A DNA stretch of 39,432 bases from Burkholderiales bacterium (GTDB lineage Bacteria > Pseudomonadota > Gammaproteobacteria > Burkholderiales > Burkholderiaceae_C), in NCBI GenBank assembly GCA_030603635.1, contig JAUVXK010000014.1:1-39432 (forward strand), written 5' to 3'. The notes beneath the pieces are model-generated. The model ran no database searches, was not told the origin of the DNA, and saw only the letters and a program-made list of their open reading frames with translations. The position numbers and the translations under genes are program-made. Below, piece after piece: positions 22,625 through 33,200 of the stretch. Every line of letters begins with the position of its first letter. Within the stretch, counting starts at the first letter, position 1.

Positions 22625-23240
22625 ACGCGATGGCGATGCCATCTATCGCCAGTCTTTTGCCATCATCCGGTCCGAGGCCGAACTCAGCCGCTTCTCTGCG
22701 GTGGAGGAGCTGACCGTGGTCCGCATGATCCACGCTGCCGGCCTGGTGGGGCTGGAGCAGCACGTGGCATTCACGCCGGGCATGGCAGAGGTTACGCGTC
22801 AGGCCCTGCAGGCCGGTGCACCCATACTTTGCGATGTGCGCATGGTCAGTGAAGGCATCACCCGCAAACGGCTGCCAGCCGGCAATCCGGTGCTCTGCAC
22901 GCTGCAAGACCCAGCGGTACCCGAGCTCGCGCGGCAGTTCCAGACCACGCGAAGTGCGGCGGCGCTGGAGCTTTGGCGCCCATACCTGGCCGGTGCCGTG
23001 GTGGCCATAGGCAATGCCCCCACGGCCCTGTTTCACCTGCTCAACATGCTGCAGGACCCGAACTGCCCACGGCCTGCCGCCGTCATCGGATGCCCGGTGG
23101 GCTTTGTGGGGGCAGCCGAATCCAAGGCCGCGCTGATGGCGTCGGGCGCTGTCCCTGCGCTGGTGGTGCTCGGGCGCCTGGGCGGCTCGGCTATCACCGT
23201 GGCTGCGGTCAACGCCCTGGCCAGCGAGAAGGAAATCTGA
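22608..23240 (+). CDS. cobH: Precorrin-8X methylmutase
   Basis: The 210-residue isomerase moves the C-11 methyl to C-12, giving hydrogenobyrinic acid. Family blocks are YERDGDAIYRQSFAIIRSEA, MIHAAGLVGLEQHVAF (with a conserved histidine used as proton relay), ILCDVRMVSEGITRKRLP and GCPVGFVGAAESKAAL. The start at 22608 lies inside the end of cobG, giving a 17-bp overlap; the upstream ribosome site is weak, so coupling to cobG is likely. The stop shares one base with the cobI ATG (TGATG). Confidence 0.94.
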   Translation: MLHSYERDGDAIYRQSFAIIRSEAELSRFSAVEELTVVRMIHAAGLVGLEQHVAFTPGMAEVTRQALQAGAPILCDVRMVSEGITRKRLPAGNPVLCTLQDPAVPELARQFQTTRSAAALELWRPYLAGAVVAIGNAPTALFHLLNMLQDPNCPRPAAVIGCPVGFVGAAESKAALMASGAVPALVVLGRLGGSAITVAAVNALASEKEI

Positions 23241-23971
23241 TGGGACGCATTGTCTGTGCTGGCCTCGGGCCCGGCGACCCCGAACTGATGAGCGTGCGCG
23301 CCGACCGCCTGGTGCGGTCTGCCCGGCATGTGGCCTATTTCCGCAAGAAGGGCCGCCCAGGGCAGGCCCGCAAGATGGTCGAGGCCTTGCTGGCGCCTGG
23401 TGTTACCGAATACGCGATGGAGTACCCGGTCACCACCGAACTTCCGTTTGACAGCCCGGCCTACATTGACTGCCTGGCGCGCTTCTATGACGACTGGGCA
23501 CTGCGCCTGGCCGAACTGGCGCAAACGCAGGACATCGTTGTGCTGTGCGAGGGTGACCCGTTTTTCTATGGTTCCTTCATGCACCTCTACACCCGGCTGC
23601 AAGGGCGCACCGCGGTCGAGGTGGTGCCGGGCATTCCCGGCATGGTGGGCTGCTGGTCGGCCACCGGGCAGCCCATGACCTGGGGCGACGATGTGTTGAC
23701 GGTGCTGATGGGCACCCTGTCGGAAGACGACCTGGTGAAACACATGCAGACGGCCGATGCGATCGCGGTGATGAAGACCGGGCGCAACCTGCCGCGGGTC
23801 CGGCGTGCCCTGGCGCGGGCAGGCCGGCTTGACCAAGCCTGGCTGGTGCAGCATGGCACCATGCAGCAGCAGCAGATGAGCCGTCTGGCCGATACGCCCG
23901 ACGAGGTCTGTCCGTATTTCGCCATCGTGCTGGTGCATGGGCAGGGGCGGCGTCCGGAGGTGGCCGAATGA
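23240..23971 (+). CDS. cobI: Precorrin-2 C20-methyltransferase
   Basis: The 243-residue enzyme methylates precorrin-2 at C-20 with S-adenosylmethionine to give precorrin-3A. It shows the class III methyltransferase loop VCAGLGPGDPELMSVRA, then the CEGDPFFYGSFMHLY block and VVPGIPGMVGCWSATG. Ribosome site GAGAAGGA is strong. It touches cobH (TGATG) and overlaps cobJ by 4 bp (ATGA). C20 methyltransferases are distinguished from the other family members by AYFRKKGRPGQAR near residue 33 and by length. Confidence 0.92.
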   Translation: MGRIVCAGLGPGDPELMSVRADRLVRSARHVAYFRKKGRPGQARKMVEALLAPGVTEYAMEYPVTTELPFDSPAYIDCLARFYDDWALRLAELAQTQDIVVLCEGDPFFYGSFMHLYTRLQGRTAVEVVPGIPGMVGCWSATGQPMTWGDDVLTVLMGTLSEDDLVKHMQTADAIAVMKTGRNLPRVRRALARAGRLDQAWLVQHGTMQQQQMSRLADTPDEVCPYFAIVLVHGQGRRPEVAE

Positions 23972-24708
23972 GCGGCTGGCTTTGCATAGCCGGCCTGGGG
24001 CCGGGCGACGAGGCCATGGTCACGCCGGAGGTGAGCCTGGCGCTGGCTCAGGCCACCGATGTGCTGGGCTACATTCCCTACGTGGCGCGCGTGGCGTCTC
24101 GACCCGGGTTGACCCTGCACCCTTCGGACAACCGTGAAGAACTGGAGCGGGCGCGCGCTGCGCTGGGCCTGGCGGCCCGAGGTGGCCGTGTGGTGGTGGT
24201 GTCCTCGGGCGATCCGGGCGTGTTCGCCATGGCGGCGGCTGTGTTCGAGGCCATGGAGGCCCGCCCCGACTGGCTGGCACTGGACGTGCGGGTGCTGCCC
24301 GGCATCACCGCGATGCTCGCTGCGGCGGCGCGGGCGGGTGCGCCGCTCGGCCACGATTTCTGCGCCATCAACCTCAGCGACAACCTCAAACCCTGGGCAT
24401 TGATCGAGCGGCGCGTGCGTGCCGCTGCGGGCGCCGACATGGCCATGGCCTTCTACAACCCGCGCTCTGCCAGCCGCCCACACCGTTTCGAGCAGATCCT
24501 GCAGTTGCTGCGTGAGTCCTGCGAGCCCGAGCGCCTGCTGCTGTTCGCACGCGCGGTCAGCACGCCACAGGAGCGGCTGTTGTGCGTGTCGCTCGGCGAA
24601 GCGCGGGCCGACATGGCCGACATGCGCACCGTGGTCATCGTTGGCAGTTCGACCACGCGCCGTGTAGGCCGTTTTGTCTACACCCCCCGTTCGGTGCCAT
24701 GCGCATGA
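23968..24708 (+). CDS. cobJ: Precorrin-3B C17-methyltransferase
   Basis: The 246-residue enzyme contracts the ring while methylating C-17. Motifs are CIAGLGPGDEAMVTPEV, LGYIPYVARVA (family-specific), VVVVSSGDPGVFAMAAAVFE and the FYNPRSASRPHRFEQ block, all typical of CobJ/CbiH. It has the normal single-domain length. It overlaps cobI by 4 bp. Its last 31 bp run into the 3' end of cobK, which lies on the opposite strand, so the two transcripts would be convergent there. The next rightward gene is cobL. Confidence 0.93.
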   Translation: MSGWLCIAGLGPGDEAMVTPEVSLALAQATDVLGYIPYVARVASRPGLTLHPSDNREELERARAALGLAARGGRVVVVSSGDPGVFAMAAAVFEAMEARPDWLALDVRVLPGITAMLAAAARAGAPLGHDFCAINLSDNLKPWALIERRVRAAAGADMAMAFYNPRSASRPHRFEQILQLLRESCEPERLLLFARAVSTPQERLLCVSLGEARADMADMRTVVIVGSSTTRRVGRFVYTPRSVPCA

Positions 24709-25436
24709 GACAGTCCCAACCATTGCAGTGCCTGTTCCACCGTGCCCACGGTCGTGCGCGGAGGTATGGGTGGCCGGTCGATCAGGATGACCGGGCAGCC
24801 CCGTTGCCGTGCCGCGGTCAGTTTGGCCTGAGCGCCGTGCCCGCCCGCGTTCTTGGCCACCACATGCGTGATGCGGTGGCGATCCAGCAGATTCAGGTCG
24901 TTGGCGAGGCTGAACGGGCCGCGGTCGAGTACTACTGTGCCTCGCTTCTCGGGCAGTTCAAAGCCGGGGTCGACCAGGCGCAACAGGTACCAGTGCCGGG
25001 CCTGCTCCAGGAAGGGCTGGACATGCTGGCGGCCAATGGCCAGGAACACCCTCGCCGGTTCCGCCGGCAGGGCGGCCACGGCGGCAGCCAGATCGGGCAC
25101 GTGCTGCCAACGGTCGCCGTCCTGTGCCTGCCAGGCCGGGCGTTCCAGCGCCAGCAGTGGCAAGCCCAGTTCGGTGCAGGCCTGTACCGCGTGCTGGCTC
25201 ATCTGGGCGGCAAAGGGGTGTGTGGCGTCGATCACGTGGCTGATGGCCTCGCGCTGGAGGTAGTCGCGCAAGCCGGGCACGCCGCCAAAGCCGCCCACTC
25301 GGGTGGGCAGGGGTTGCGTCACGGGCGCCTCGGTGCGGCCGGCGTAGGAGAACACCGCATGTACATCCGCCCCGGCCAAGGCCTGGGCCAGGCGGCTGGC
25401 CTCGGTGGTGCCGCCCAGCAAGAGGACACGTGGCAT
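24678..25436 (-). CDS. cobK: Precorrin-6A reductase, encoded antisense within the cob operon
   Basis: The 252-residue enzyme reduces precorrin-6A with NADPH. It begins PRVLLLGGTTEASRLAQALA, with the VIDATHPFAAQMS block at the substrate site and the ending VAKNAGGHGAQAKLTAARQR, all family marks. It is the only cob gene on the minus strand. The start at 25436 shares bases with the cobL ATG (25435) inside CATGA, and the 3' end overlaps cobJ by 31 bp. No clear Shine-Dalgarno is seen; in-frame starts at 25493 and nearby are possible but lack support. Its promoter must lie inside cobL. Confidence 0.92.
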   Translation of the reverse strand: MPRVLLLGGTTEASRLAQALAGADVHAVFSYAGRTEAPVTQPLPTRVGGFGGVPGLRDYLQREAISHVIDATHPFAAQMSQHAVQACTELGLPLLALERPAWQAQDGDRWQHVPDLAAAVAALPAEPARVFLAIGRQHVQPFLEQARHWYLLRLVDPGFELPEKRGTVVLDRGPFSLANDLNLLDRHRITHVVAKNAGGHGAQAKLTAARQRGCPVILIDRPPIPPRTTVGTVEQALQWLGLSHAHGTERGV

Positions 25437-26622
25437 GACTGAACCGTGGCTGTCGATCATTGGCATCGGAGAAGAGGGGTTGTCCGGACTCACCGATGGT
25501 AGCCGCGCTGCGCTGGCCGGTGCCCACCACGTGTTTGGCGGGCCGCGCCACCTGGCCCTGGCCGATGTGGGTGCGCGCGGCAGGGCCTGGGGCGTGCCGT
25601 TCGACCTGCAACCGGTGCTGGCCCTGCGCGGTCAGCCGGTGGCCTTGCTCGCCTCGGGCGATCCGTTCTGGTTCGGTGCAGGCGGCAGCATTTGCCAGCA
25701 CCTGCAGCCGGGTGAATGGACCGCCTATCCCACGCCTTCCACTTTCTCGCGTGCCGCAGCCCTTCTGGGCTGGCGGCTCGAGTCCGTGCAATGCCTGGGA
25801 TTGCATGCCACGCCGCTGGTCTCGGTTCGTCCGTGGCTGCGCCGTGGCCAGCGGCTGATCTGTCTGGTGCGTGATGTGCAGGCCGTGCGGGCGCTAGCTG
25901 CCCTGGTCAGTAGTCACGGCTTCGGTGCCGCGAGCGGCTGGACGCTGGAGCGTCTGGGCGGAGCTTACGAACGCGTCCACCGTTTCCGTCTCGATGCTCC
26001 GGACCTGCCGGCACTGGGCGCGCCTGTGGCGCTGGCGCTGGACCTGCACGACGGCCCGCCCGGTCTGCCCACCACCAGCGGGCTGCCCGACGAGCTGTTC
26101 GTCCACGATGGGCAGATCACCAAGTCGCCTGTCCGTGCGCTGACGCTGCGCGCCCTGGGCCCGCGGCCCGGCGAGCGTCTGTGGGATCTGGGTGCAGGGT
26201 CGGGCTCGATATCGGTGGAGTGGTGCCTCGCGGGCGGCGAGGCGCACGCCGTGGAGCAGCAGGAGTCCCGCGCAGCCAACATCCGCCTGAATGCCGAGCA
26301 CCTGGGCGTTGCCCACCGGCTGAGTGTGCACGGCGGATCATCCCAGGCCACTCTGCCCACGCTGCCCGCACCCGATGCGGTGTTCGTGGGCGGCGGCTTC
26401 GACCGCGACCTGTTCGATGCGATCACCGCAGTGCCGCGCCCGGGCTGCCGTCTGGTGGTCAACAGCGTGACGCTGGACACAGAGGCCTTGCTGCTGGAGT
26501 TGCACGCACGCTACGGTGGCGAACTGCTGCAGCTGGCCTTGTCGCAGGCGCAGCCGCTAGGCCGCCTGCGCGGCTGGTTGCCAGCGCGCCCCTTGGTGCA
26601 GTGGAGCGTGGTGCTGCCATGA
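25435..26622 (+). CDS. cobL: Precorrin-6Y C5,15-methyltransferase (decarboxylating)
   Basis: The 395-residue enzyme is a fusion. The N-terminal half is CbiE-like (SIIGIGEEGLSGLTD, then LLASGDPFWFGAGGS). The C-terminal half is CbiT-like, a classical SAM methyltransferase with KSPVRALTLRALG and RLWDLGAGSGSISVEW. It methylates C-5 and C-15 and removes the acetate carboxyl. The ATG at 25435 is preceded by GAGGA about 9 bases upstream, a site that lies within cobK on the other strand. An alternative start at 25405 is possible. It overlaps cobE by 4 bp (ATGA). Confidence 0.93.
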   Translation: MTEPWLSIIGIGEEGLSGLTDGSRAALAGAHHVFGGPRHLALADVGARGRAWGVPFDLQPVLALRGQPVALLASGDPFWFGAGGSICQHLQPGEWTAYPTPSTFSRAAALLGWRLESVQCLGLHATPLVSVRPWLRRGQRLICLVRDVQAVRALAALVSSHGFGAASGWTLERLGGAYERVHRFRLDAPDLPALGAPVALALDLHDGPPGLPTTSGLPDELFVHDGQITKSPVRALTLRALGPRPGERLWDLGAGSGSISVEWCLAGGEAHAVEQQESRAANIRLNAEHLGVAHRLSVHGGSSQATLPTLPAPDAVFVGGGFDRDLFDAITAVPRPGCRLVVNSVTLDTEALLLELHARYGGELLQLALSQAQPLGRLRGWLPARPLVQWSVVLP

Positions 26623-27032
26623 GCGACGTGAAGCATGCCGTGGCCGGATTGGGTTTTCGCGAGCAGGTGAGCTGCCAGTCGCTGCACCAGGTGCTGGACG
26701 CAGCCATTGCTGCTGGCAGGCATGCCAGAGGTGGTTTGGCGCTACAGGCACTGGCCACCGCTGAAGACAAATGCCGCCACCCAGCCTTGTTGCAGCTGGC
26801 GACCGAACGGGGCTTGCAGGTGCAGGCCGTGCCGCTGGCGCGTTTGGTCGCGCAAGATCTGCCACACAGCGTCCATGTGCCCGCGCGCTACGGTGCCCAC
26901 AGCCTCGCCGAAGCCGCGGCGCTGGCGGCTTCGGGGCCGGGTGCCGCGCTGATTGTGTCCCGACTCGTCAGCGATGACCGGCACGCCACCGCTGCGATCG
27001 CTTTGAATCCGACAGAACCTGAACGCACATGA
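26619..27032 (+). CDS. cobE: CobE / CbiG C-terminal-like protein
   Basis: The 137-residue protein matches Cob[21 protein letters not shown], then [19 protein letters not shown] and the [21 protein letters not shown] region. CobE resembles the C-terminal domain of CbiG and is needed for aerobic B12 production, but its step is not firmly known; binding of a corrin intermediate is suggested. Lies between cobL and cobM with ATGA overlaps at both ends. The Leu/Gly start matches family N-termini. Confidence 0.88.
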   Translation: MSDVKHAVAGLGFREQVSCQSLHQVLDAAIAAGRHARGGLALQALATAEDKCRHPALLQLATERGLQVQAVPLARLVAQDLPHSVHVPARYGAHSLAEAAALAASGPGAALIVSRLVSDDRHATAAIALNPTEPERT

Positions 27033-27814
27033 CCGTCCATTTCATCGGCGCCGGACCGGGCGCCCCCGACCTGCTGACCCTGCGTGGCCGTGACCTGATC
27101 GCTGCCAGCCCAGTGTGTCTGTACGCTGGCTCGTTGGTGCCTGAAGGCGTGCTCGCTCACTGCCCCTCAGGGGCGCGGATCGTCAACACGGCACCGCTGT
27201 CGCTGGAGCAGATCGTGCAGGAGATTCGCGCCGCCCATGAGCAAGGGCTGGACGTGGCGCGACTGCATTCGGGTGACCTGTCGGTCTGGTCTGCCATGGG
27301 CGAGCAGTTGCGGGCGCTGCGCGAGGCCGGCATTCCCTTCACTGTCACACCTGGGGTTCCATCTTTCGCGGCAGCCGCGGCCACCCTGGGCTGCGAGCTG
27401 ACTTTGCCGGGCATGAGCCAGTCGGTGGTGCTGACCCGCACCAGTGGCCGTGCCTCGCCCATGCCTGAAGGGGAGGCGCTGGCGCACTTTGCCCAAACCG
27501 GCGCCACGCTGGCGATACACCTGTCCATCCATGTGCTGCCACAGGTGGTAGAAGAGCTGCTGCCTCACTACGGTGACGACTGCCCGGTGGCTGTGGTCTG
27601 GCGTGCCAGTTGGCCCGATGAGCGAGTGGTGCGCGCCAGTCTGGCAACCATCGAGTCCGCCATCGGCGAAGGCATTGACCGCACAGCACTCATCCTGGTC
27701 GGGCGCAATCTTGGCGCGCAGGACTTCGGCCACAGCCGCCTCTACGCGGCCGACTACGACCGTCGCTACCGGCCGCTCGGCGCGCAGCCACGTTTTCCGG
27801 CGGGCACCGAATGA
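27029..27814 (+). CDS. cobM: Precorrin-4 C11-methyltransferase
   Basis: The 261-residue enzyme methylates C-11 of precorrin-4. The start [19 protein letters not shown] and the following [17 protein letters not shown] are the CobM/CbiF signature. Also seen are [15 protein letters not shown] and [18 protein letters not shown]. Length is normal for the class III methyltransferase. It overlaps cobE and cobF by 4 bp at each end. Confidence 0.94.
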   Translation: MTVHFIGAGPGAPDLLTLRGRDLIAASPVCLYAGSLVPEGVLAHCPSGARIVNTAPLSLEQIVQEIRAAHEQGLDVARLHSGDLSVWSAMGEQLRALREAGIPFTVTPGVPSFAAAAATLGCELTLPGMSQSVVLTRTSGRASPMPEGEALAHFAQTGATLAIHLSIHVLPQVVEELLPHYGDDCPVAVVWRASWPDERVVRASLATIESAIGEGIDRTALILVGRNLGAQDFGHSRLYAADYDRRYRPLGAQPRFPAGTE

Positions 27815-28593
27815 AGATCCACCTCAGCCTGATCGGCATGGGCGCAGGCCATCCCGACCACATCACCCGTCAGGGCATTGCCGCACTCAAACGGGCCCAG
27901 GTGGTGCTGTTGCCTCGCAAAGGCGACGACAAGGCCGATCTGGCCGAGCTGCGCCTGCAGCTGTGCCGCGAACTCATCCCGCGCGGTGGTGCGGTGGTAG
28001 CGCCTTTCGATATGCCGGTGCGCACGGGCGCCGAGATCGATTACCGTGCTGCGGTCGACCGCTGGCACGACGCGATTGCGCTCATCTGGCTTGACACCAT
28101 TGCGCAGCACCTGCCCGCTGGAGGCGAGGTGGCGCTGCTGGTCTGGGGTGACCCCTCGCTGTACGACAGCACCTTGCGCATCGCTGAGCGTCTGGCGCAG
28201 CGCGTGAGCCTGACCACCACCGTGGTGCCGGGCATCACGGCCTTGCAGGCTCTGACCGCAGCGCACGCCATCCCGCTCAACGAGATCAACGCACCGGTGC
28301 TCATCACCACGGGGCGGCGGCTCCGCGAGCAGGGCTGGCCGGCCAGCGCCGATACCGTGGCGGTGATGCTTGACGGCCATTGCGCCTTTCAGACGCTCGC
28401 GCCGCAAGGCCTGCACATCTGGTGGGGTGCCTACCTGGGCATGCCGCACCAGCTGTGCATCAGTGGTCCGCTGGCTGAGGTGACGCCGACGATCCTGCGC
28501 GATAGGGAACAGGCGCGGGCCCGCCACGGCTGGATCATGGACACCTATTTGCTCAAGCGAGCCGAATCCAACCATTCACACCATGCAGATTGA
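27811..28593 (+). CDS. cobF: Precorrin-6A synthase (deacetylating), C1-methyltransferase
   Basis: The 260-residue enzyme methylates C-1 and removes the acetyl group released at ring contraction. It starts [20 protein letters not shown], then [15 protein letters not shown] and [18 protein letters not shown], which match CobF. CobF occurs only in the aerobic pathway (its role is taken by CbiD in the anaerobic one), so together with CobG it settles the route. It overlaps cobM by 4 bp and cobO by 11 bp. Confidence 0.94.
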   Translation: MKIHLSLIGMGAGHPDHITRQGIAALKRAQVVLLPRKGDDKADLAELRLQLCRELIPRGGAVVAPFDMPVRTGAEIDYRAAVDRWHDAIALIWLDTIAQHLPAGGEVALLVWGDPSLYDSTLRIAERLAQRVSLTTTVVPGITALQALTAAHAIPLNEINAPVLITTGRRLREQGWPASADTVAVMLDGHCAFQTLAPQGLHIWWGAYLGMPHQLCISGPLAEVTPTILRDREQARARHGWIMDTYLLKRAESNHSHHAD

Positions 28594-29152
28594 AACCCCT
28601 CCGATCAACCGTGATACCCCCAAGCCTCAGGGCGAGCGCCGTGGCCTCATCATGGTCCATACTGGCACCGGCAAGGGCAAAAGCACGGCCGCCTTCGGGC
28701 TGGCACTGCGAGCCCACGGGCGTGGCAAGAAGGTCAAGGTCTACCAGTTCATGAAAGTGCCCACAGCCCGTTTTGGTGAACACCGTCTGTTCGAGCAACT
28801 GGGCATTCCCATCGAGGGGCTGGGTGACGGCTTCAGCTGGAAGAGTCGTGACCTGGACCACTCCGCCCAGCTGGCGCAGGAAGGCTGGGCCAGGGCCGAG
28901 GCCACGATCCGTGCGGGCGAACACTTCATGGTGGTGCTGGACGAAATCATGTACCCGTTGCGCTACGGCTGGATTGCGTTGGAGCAGGTGTTGACATGCC
29001 TGCGGGAACGGCCCGCGCAGGTGACCGTGGTGCTTACCGGGCGCAATGCGCCTGCCGAGTTGATTGACCTGGCCGACACTGTGACCGAGATGACACTGGT
29101 GAAGCACCACTTCAATGCCGGTGTACCAGCTCAACGGGGTATTGAGGACTGA
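28583..29152 (+). CDS. cobO: Cob(I)yrinic acid a,c-diamide adenosyltransferase
   Basis: The 189-residue enzyme attaches the adenosyl group from ATP to Co(I) corrinoids. The P-loop is VHTGTGKGKSTAAFG (about residues 25-39), followed by VYQFMKVPTARFGEH and VVLDEIMYPLRYGW and the end block VTEMTLVKHHFNAGV. This is the CobO/BtuR family, not PduO. It works on a reduced corrinoid, so a reductase is needed; none is in the window. It overlaps cobF by 11 bp. The following cobW start is near. Confidence 0.93.
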   Translation: MQIETPPINRDTPKPQGERRGLIMVHTGTGKGKSTAAFGLALRAHGRGKKVKVYQFMKVPTARFGEHRLFEQLGIPIEGLGDGFSWKSRDLDHSAQLAQEGWARAEATIRAGEHFMVVLDEIMYPLRYGWIALEQVLTCLRERPAQVTVVLTGRNAPAELIDLADTVTEMTLVKHHFNAGVPAQRGIED

Positions 29153-29205
29153 TGGACACCATGACCTCCAGGCCATCCGACGACACCCACCAACAAGGAC
29201 TTCCC

Positions 29206-30270
29206 ATGAATCTTCAGAAAATCCCCGCCACCATCGTTACCGGTTTCCTGGGCAGCGGCAAAACCACGCTGCTGCGCCATCTGCTCACGAATGCTCAGGG
29301 GCGGCGCATCGCGGTCATCGTCAACGAGTTCGGCGAACTGGGCATTGATGGCGAATTGTTGCGCGGCTGCGGCATTGGCTGCGACGAAAACGGCGCCGAC
29401 AACGGCCAGTTGTTCGAGTTGGCCAACGGTTGCCTGTGCTGCACCGTGCAAGAAGAGTTTGCGCCCGTGATGGAGCAGCTGGCCACGCGGCGTGAGCAGA
29501 TCGACCACTTGGTGATAGAGACGTCCGGGCTGGCGCTGCCCAAGCCGCTGGTGCAGGCCTTCCAGTGGCCCGCGCTGCGCAACGCGTTCACGGTGGACGC
29601 GGTGGTCACTGTGGTGGACGCGCCAGCGGTGGCCGCAGGCCGTTTCGCCGAAGACCCGGTTGCCGTGGATGCGCAACGCCGTGCCGACGAGAACCTGGAC
29701 CACGAGTCTCCTTTGGCCGAACTGTTCCAGGACCAGCTGGCCACCGCCGACCTGGTGGTGATCAACAAGACCGACGGTGTGGACGCGCCCACGCTGGCGC
29801 AGGTTGAAGCCACGGTGCGTGCCGAAACCCCGGCGGGGGTGAAGGTGGTGCATGCGCATCAAGGCCGCGTGGGCCTGGACGTGCTGCTGGGCATGGGCTG
29901 CGCCGTGGAAGATGTGATCGACCAGCGCATGACGCACCACGACGAGGAAGAGGACCATGACCATGACGCTTTTGATTCGGTGTCCATCGCTCTCGATGTG
30001 ACAGACCGCCAACGGTTGCTGGATGCCCTGGCGGCGCTGGTGCGGCGGCACGAGATTTACCGGGTAAAGGGTTTTGTTGCGTTGCCGGGGGCGGCCATGC
30101 GCCTGGTGGTTCAAGGCGTGGGGCAGCGCTTTGACAGCCATTTCGACCGGCCCTGGCAAGGTGGCGAACTGCGCGCCACCCGGCTGGTGCTGATTGGCGA
30201 CCATCTGGATGCGGCCGCTCTGCAAGGCGAGTTGCAGTCGACCATGCTGGAAGACAACGCCACCGTCTGA
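29206..30270 (+). CDS. cobW: CobW-family metal-chaperone GTPase
   Basis: The 354-residue G3E GTPase has Walker A IVTGFLGSGKTTLL, the metal-binding cysteine motif GCLCC (C-x-C-C), and NKTD for guanine recognition. A His/Asp/Glu-rich stretch (THHDEEEDHDHDAF) near residue 245 could bind Co(II). It is thought to load cobalt into the chelatase CobNST. The ATG at 29206 has AAGGA at 6 bases and begins the similarity; ATG 29152, which touches the cobO stop (TGATG), would add 18 residues with no family match. cobN starts 11 bp after the stop, consistent with cobalt handover. Confidence 0.92.
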   Translation: MNLQKIPATIVTGFLGSGKTTLLRHLLTNAQGRRIAVIVNEFGELGIDGELLRGCGIGCDENGADNGQLFELANGCLCCTVQEEFAPVMEQLATRREQIDHLVIETSGLALPKPLVQAFQWPALRNAFTVDAVVTVVDAPAVAAGRFAEDPVAVDAQRRADENLDHESPLAELFQDQLATADLVVINKTDGVDAPTLAQVEATVRAETPAGVKVVHAHQGRVGLDVLLGMGCAVEDVIDQRMTHHDEEEDHDHDAFDSVSIALDVTDRQRLLDALAALVRRHEIYRVKGFVALPGAAMRLVVQGVGQRFDSHFDRPWQGGELRATRLVLIGDHLDAAALQGELQSTMLEDNATV

Positions 30271-30281
30271 GGCCAGGAAAC

Positions 30282-33200
30282 ATGCATCTGTTGTCCACGC
30301 GGCCAGGCGGCTTCGTCGAAGACGGCGGGCAGGGCGTCGTGCGTGTCGAGCAGTCGCCCGGCGATATCGTCGTGTTGAGCGCGGCCGACACCACGTTGTC
30401 CTTGCTCTCTGACGCCGCCGCCGGATTGCCAGAGGCTTTTCCCAAGGTGCGGTTGGCCAACCTGATGTGGCTGCGCCAGCCCGCGTCGACCGATTTCTAC
30501 GTGGACGACGTGTTGCGCCACGCCAGGGTGGTGGTGGTCGATCACCTGGGCAGTCCGAGCGATTGGGCGTACCTGGTGGAGCAACTGATGTCGCTGGCGG
30601 CGCGGCAGGGGCAGTGGCTGGCGCTGTTTTCGGGCGACAACGTGGAAGATCCCCAATTGTTGCTGCGCAGTACCGCGCCCGTGGAGGATTGCCGTCAGTT
30701 GTGGCGTTGCCTGCGTGAGGGCGGGCGCGCCAACGCGTCGGCATTCTTCGCACTCATCGGTCACGCGGTATATGGCCTGGGGCAGCGCCCGCCGCCGCCG
30801 CAACCCTTGCCCCCGGTCATGCGTTACAGCCCGGCGGTGGCTGAGCGCTGGTTGCCCGGTGCGCCGGTGGCCTTGCTGGTTTTTTACCGCGCCCATGTGC
30901 AAGCCGGCAACACGGCGGTGTTCGACGCGGTGATCACCGCTTTGGCGCAAAAGGGGCTCAACACGCTGGCCTTGGGCGTGGACTCGTTGAAGAACCCGGC
31001 CAGTCTTGCTGTTTTGCAAGGCCTGGCGGCGCAGCAGGGGGTCAGTGTGGTGTTGAACGCCACCAGCTTTGCCGTCGCCTCTTTGGACGGTGCCGAGGAT
31101 GAGCGGGCTGCAGAGCAGACCCTGGTCGAGCTGGCTGGCGACGCTCCGGTGCTGCAACTCATTACCGCCGGGTGTTCGCAAGAGCAATGGCAGGACGACC
31201 CGCATGGCCTGGCGTCACGTGACCTGGCCATGCAAGTGGTGTTACCCGAGGTGGATGGCCGCATCTGCACACGTGCCATCAGCTTCAAGGGGCTGGCCTG
31301 GCGTTGTGAGCGCACCGAGGTGGACGTGGTGCGCTACCAGCCCGAGCCCGAACGCATAGACTTCGTGGCGGAACTTGCCCGCCGCTGGTGTGCCTTGCGC
31401 GAGCGCCTTCCTGCCAGCAAGCGTGTGGCGCTCATCCTGGCCAATTACCCCAACGACGACGCCAGGCTGGCCAACGGCGTGGGCCTGGATACGCCGGCGT
31501 CCACGGTGCACATCCTGCAGGCCATGCAAGCTCAGGGCTACGCGGTTGGAACCCTGCCGGCCGATGGTGATGAGCTGATGGCGGCGTTGACGCAAGGGGT
31601 TACCAACAACCTGGACGCCAATGACCACCGCCCGGCGGGCCAGAGCCTGTCGATGGCCGACTACCTGGCTGACTTTCAGGCATTGCCACAAGCGAGCCAG
31701 GACGCGGTGTGCGGGCTGTGGGGACCGCCTGCGCAAGACCCCATGGTGCGCAGCGGGCGTTTCATGGTGCCAGGGTTGCGCCTGGGCCAGTTGTTCGTGG
31801 GCATCCAGCCCGCCCGTGGCCGCGATCTGGACCTGGTGGCCAGCTACCACGACGCGGACCTGGTGCCCACGCACGCCTACCTGGCTTTTTATTTCTGGCT
31901 GCGGCGGGTGTTCGCGGTCGACGCGGTAGTGCACGTGGGCAAGCACGGCAACCTGGAGTGGTTGCCGGGCAAGAGTGTGGCGTTGGGCGCGGAGTGTTGG
32001 CCCGATGCCCTGCTGGGGCCCTTGCCGCACCTGTACCCCTTCATCGTCAACGATCCCGGCGAAGGCAGCCAGGCCAAGCGCCGTACCCAGGCGGTCATCA
32101 TCGACCACCTGATGCCCGCGCTCACGCGGGCAGAGACCTATGGGCCGCTGCTCGATCTGGAGCGGCAGATGGACGAATACTACGAAGCCCTGGTACTCGA
32201 CCCCCGGCGGGCAAAGCGGCTGCGCGAAACCATTCTGGAGCACGTGATCAAGCACAGGCTCCACGAAGACCTGGGCTTTCAGTCACTAACGGACGACACT
32301 CAGCGCGAACAACTGCTCACCCGGCTGGACGCCTACCTGTGCGAAATCAAGGAGTCCCAGATTCGCGACGGCCTGCACGTGCTTGGGTGTTCGCCACAGG
32401 GGCGCCAGCGCACCGACACCTTGGTGGCACTGGCGCGCTTTCCCTGTGGCAAGACAGCGGAACAGAGTGGTTTGCTGGCGGCACTGGCGCAAGACCTGGG
32501 CCTGCAAGGCTTCGATCCTCTGGCGGTGGAGTGGGCCGCACCCTGGATCGGCCCGCGCCCGGACGCGCTGGCGTGTCTGAGTGATGCACCTTGGCGGCAC
32601 GCGGGGCATACCCGCGAACGGCTGGAGATGCTGGCGGCGCAGTTCGTGGAGCGCTACCTGGCCGTGGACCAAAGGGGTGCCACCGCCCCGGAGCAGCCGG
32701 ACATGCTCACCTGGCCGCGTAGCGCGCCCGTTATCCGCCGCATGCGCGAGGTGTTGGCGCCCAAGCTGGATGCCTGTGGCCCCGCCGAGATCGAACAGCT
32801 GCTCCGTGGTCTGGCGGGCCGCTTCGTCACCCCTGGGCCCAGTGGTGCCCCCTCGCGAGGGCGGCCCGACGTGCTGCCCACCGGGCGCAACTTCTATTCG
32901 GTGGACACGCGTGCCGTGCCCACGCCCACGGCCTACGCCATGGGCTTGCTGGCCGCACAGCGGGTCATCGAACGGCACCTGCAGGACCAGGGAACCTATC
33001 CGGAAGCGGTAGGCCTGTCCGTCTGGGGTACCAGCACCATGCGTACGGGGGGCGAGGACATTGCACAGGCCTTTGCCCTGCTGGGCGTGCGGCCCAAGTG
33101 GGCGGCGGGCAGCAACCGGGTGGTGGACATCGAGGTGCTGCCCATGGCTATGAGCCACCGGCCCCGCATTGACGTGACGTTGCGCGTGTCCGGGTTCTTT

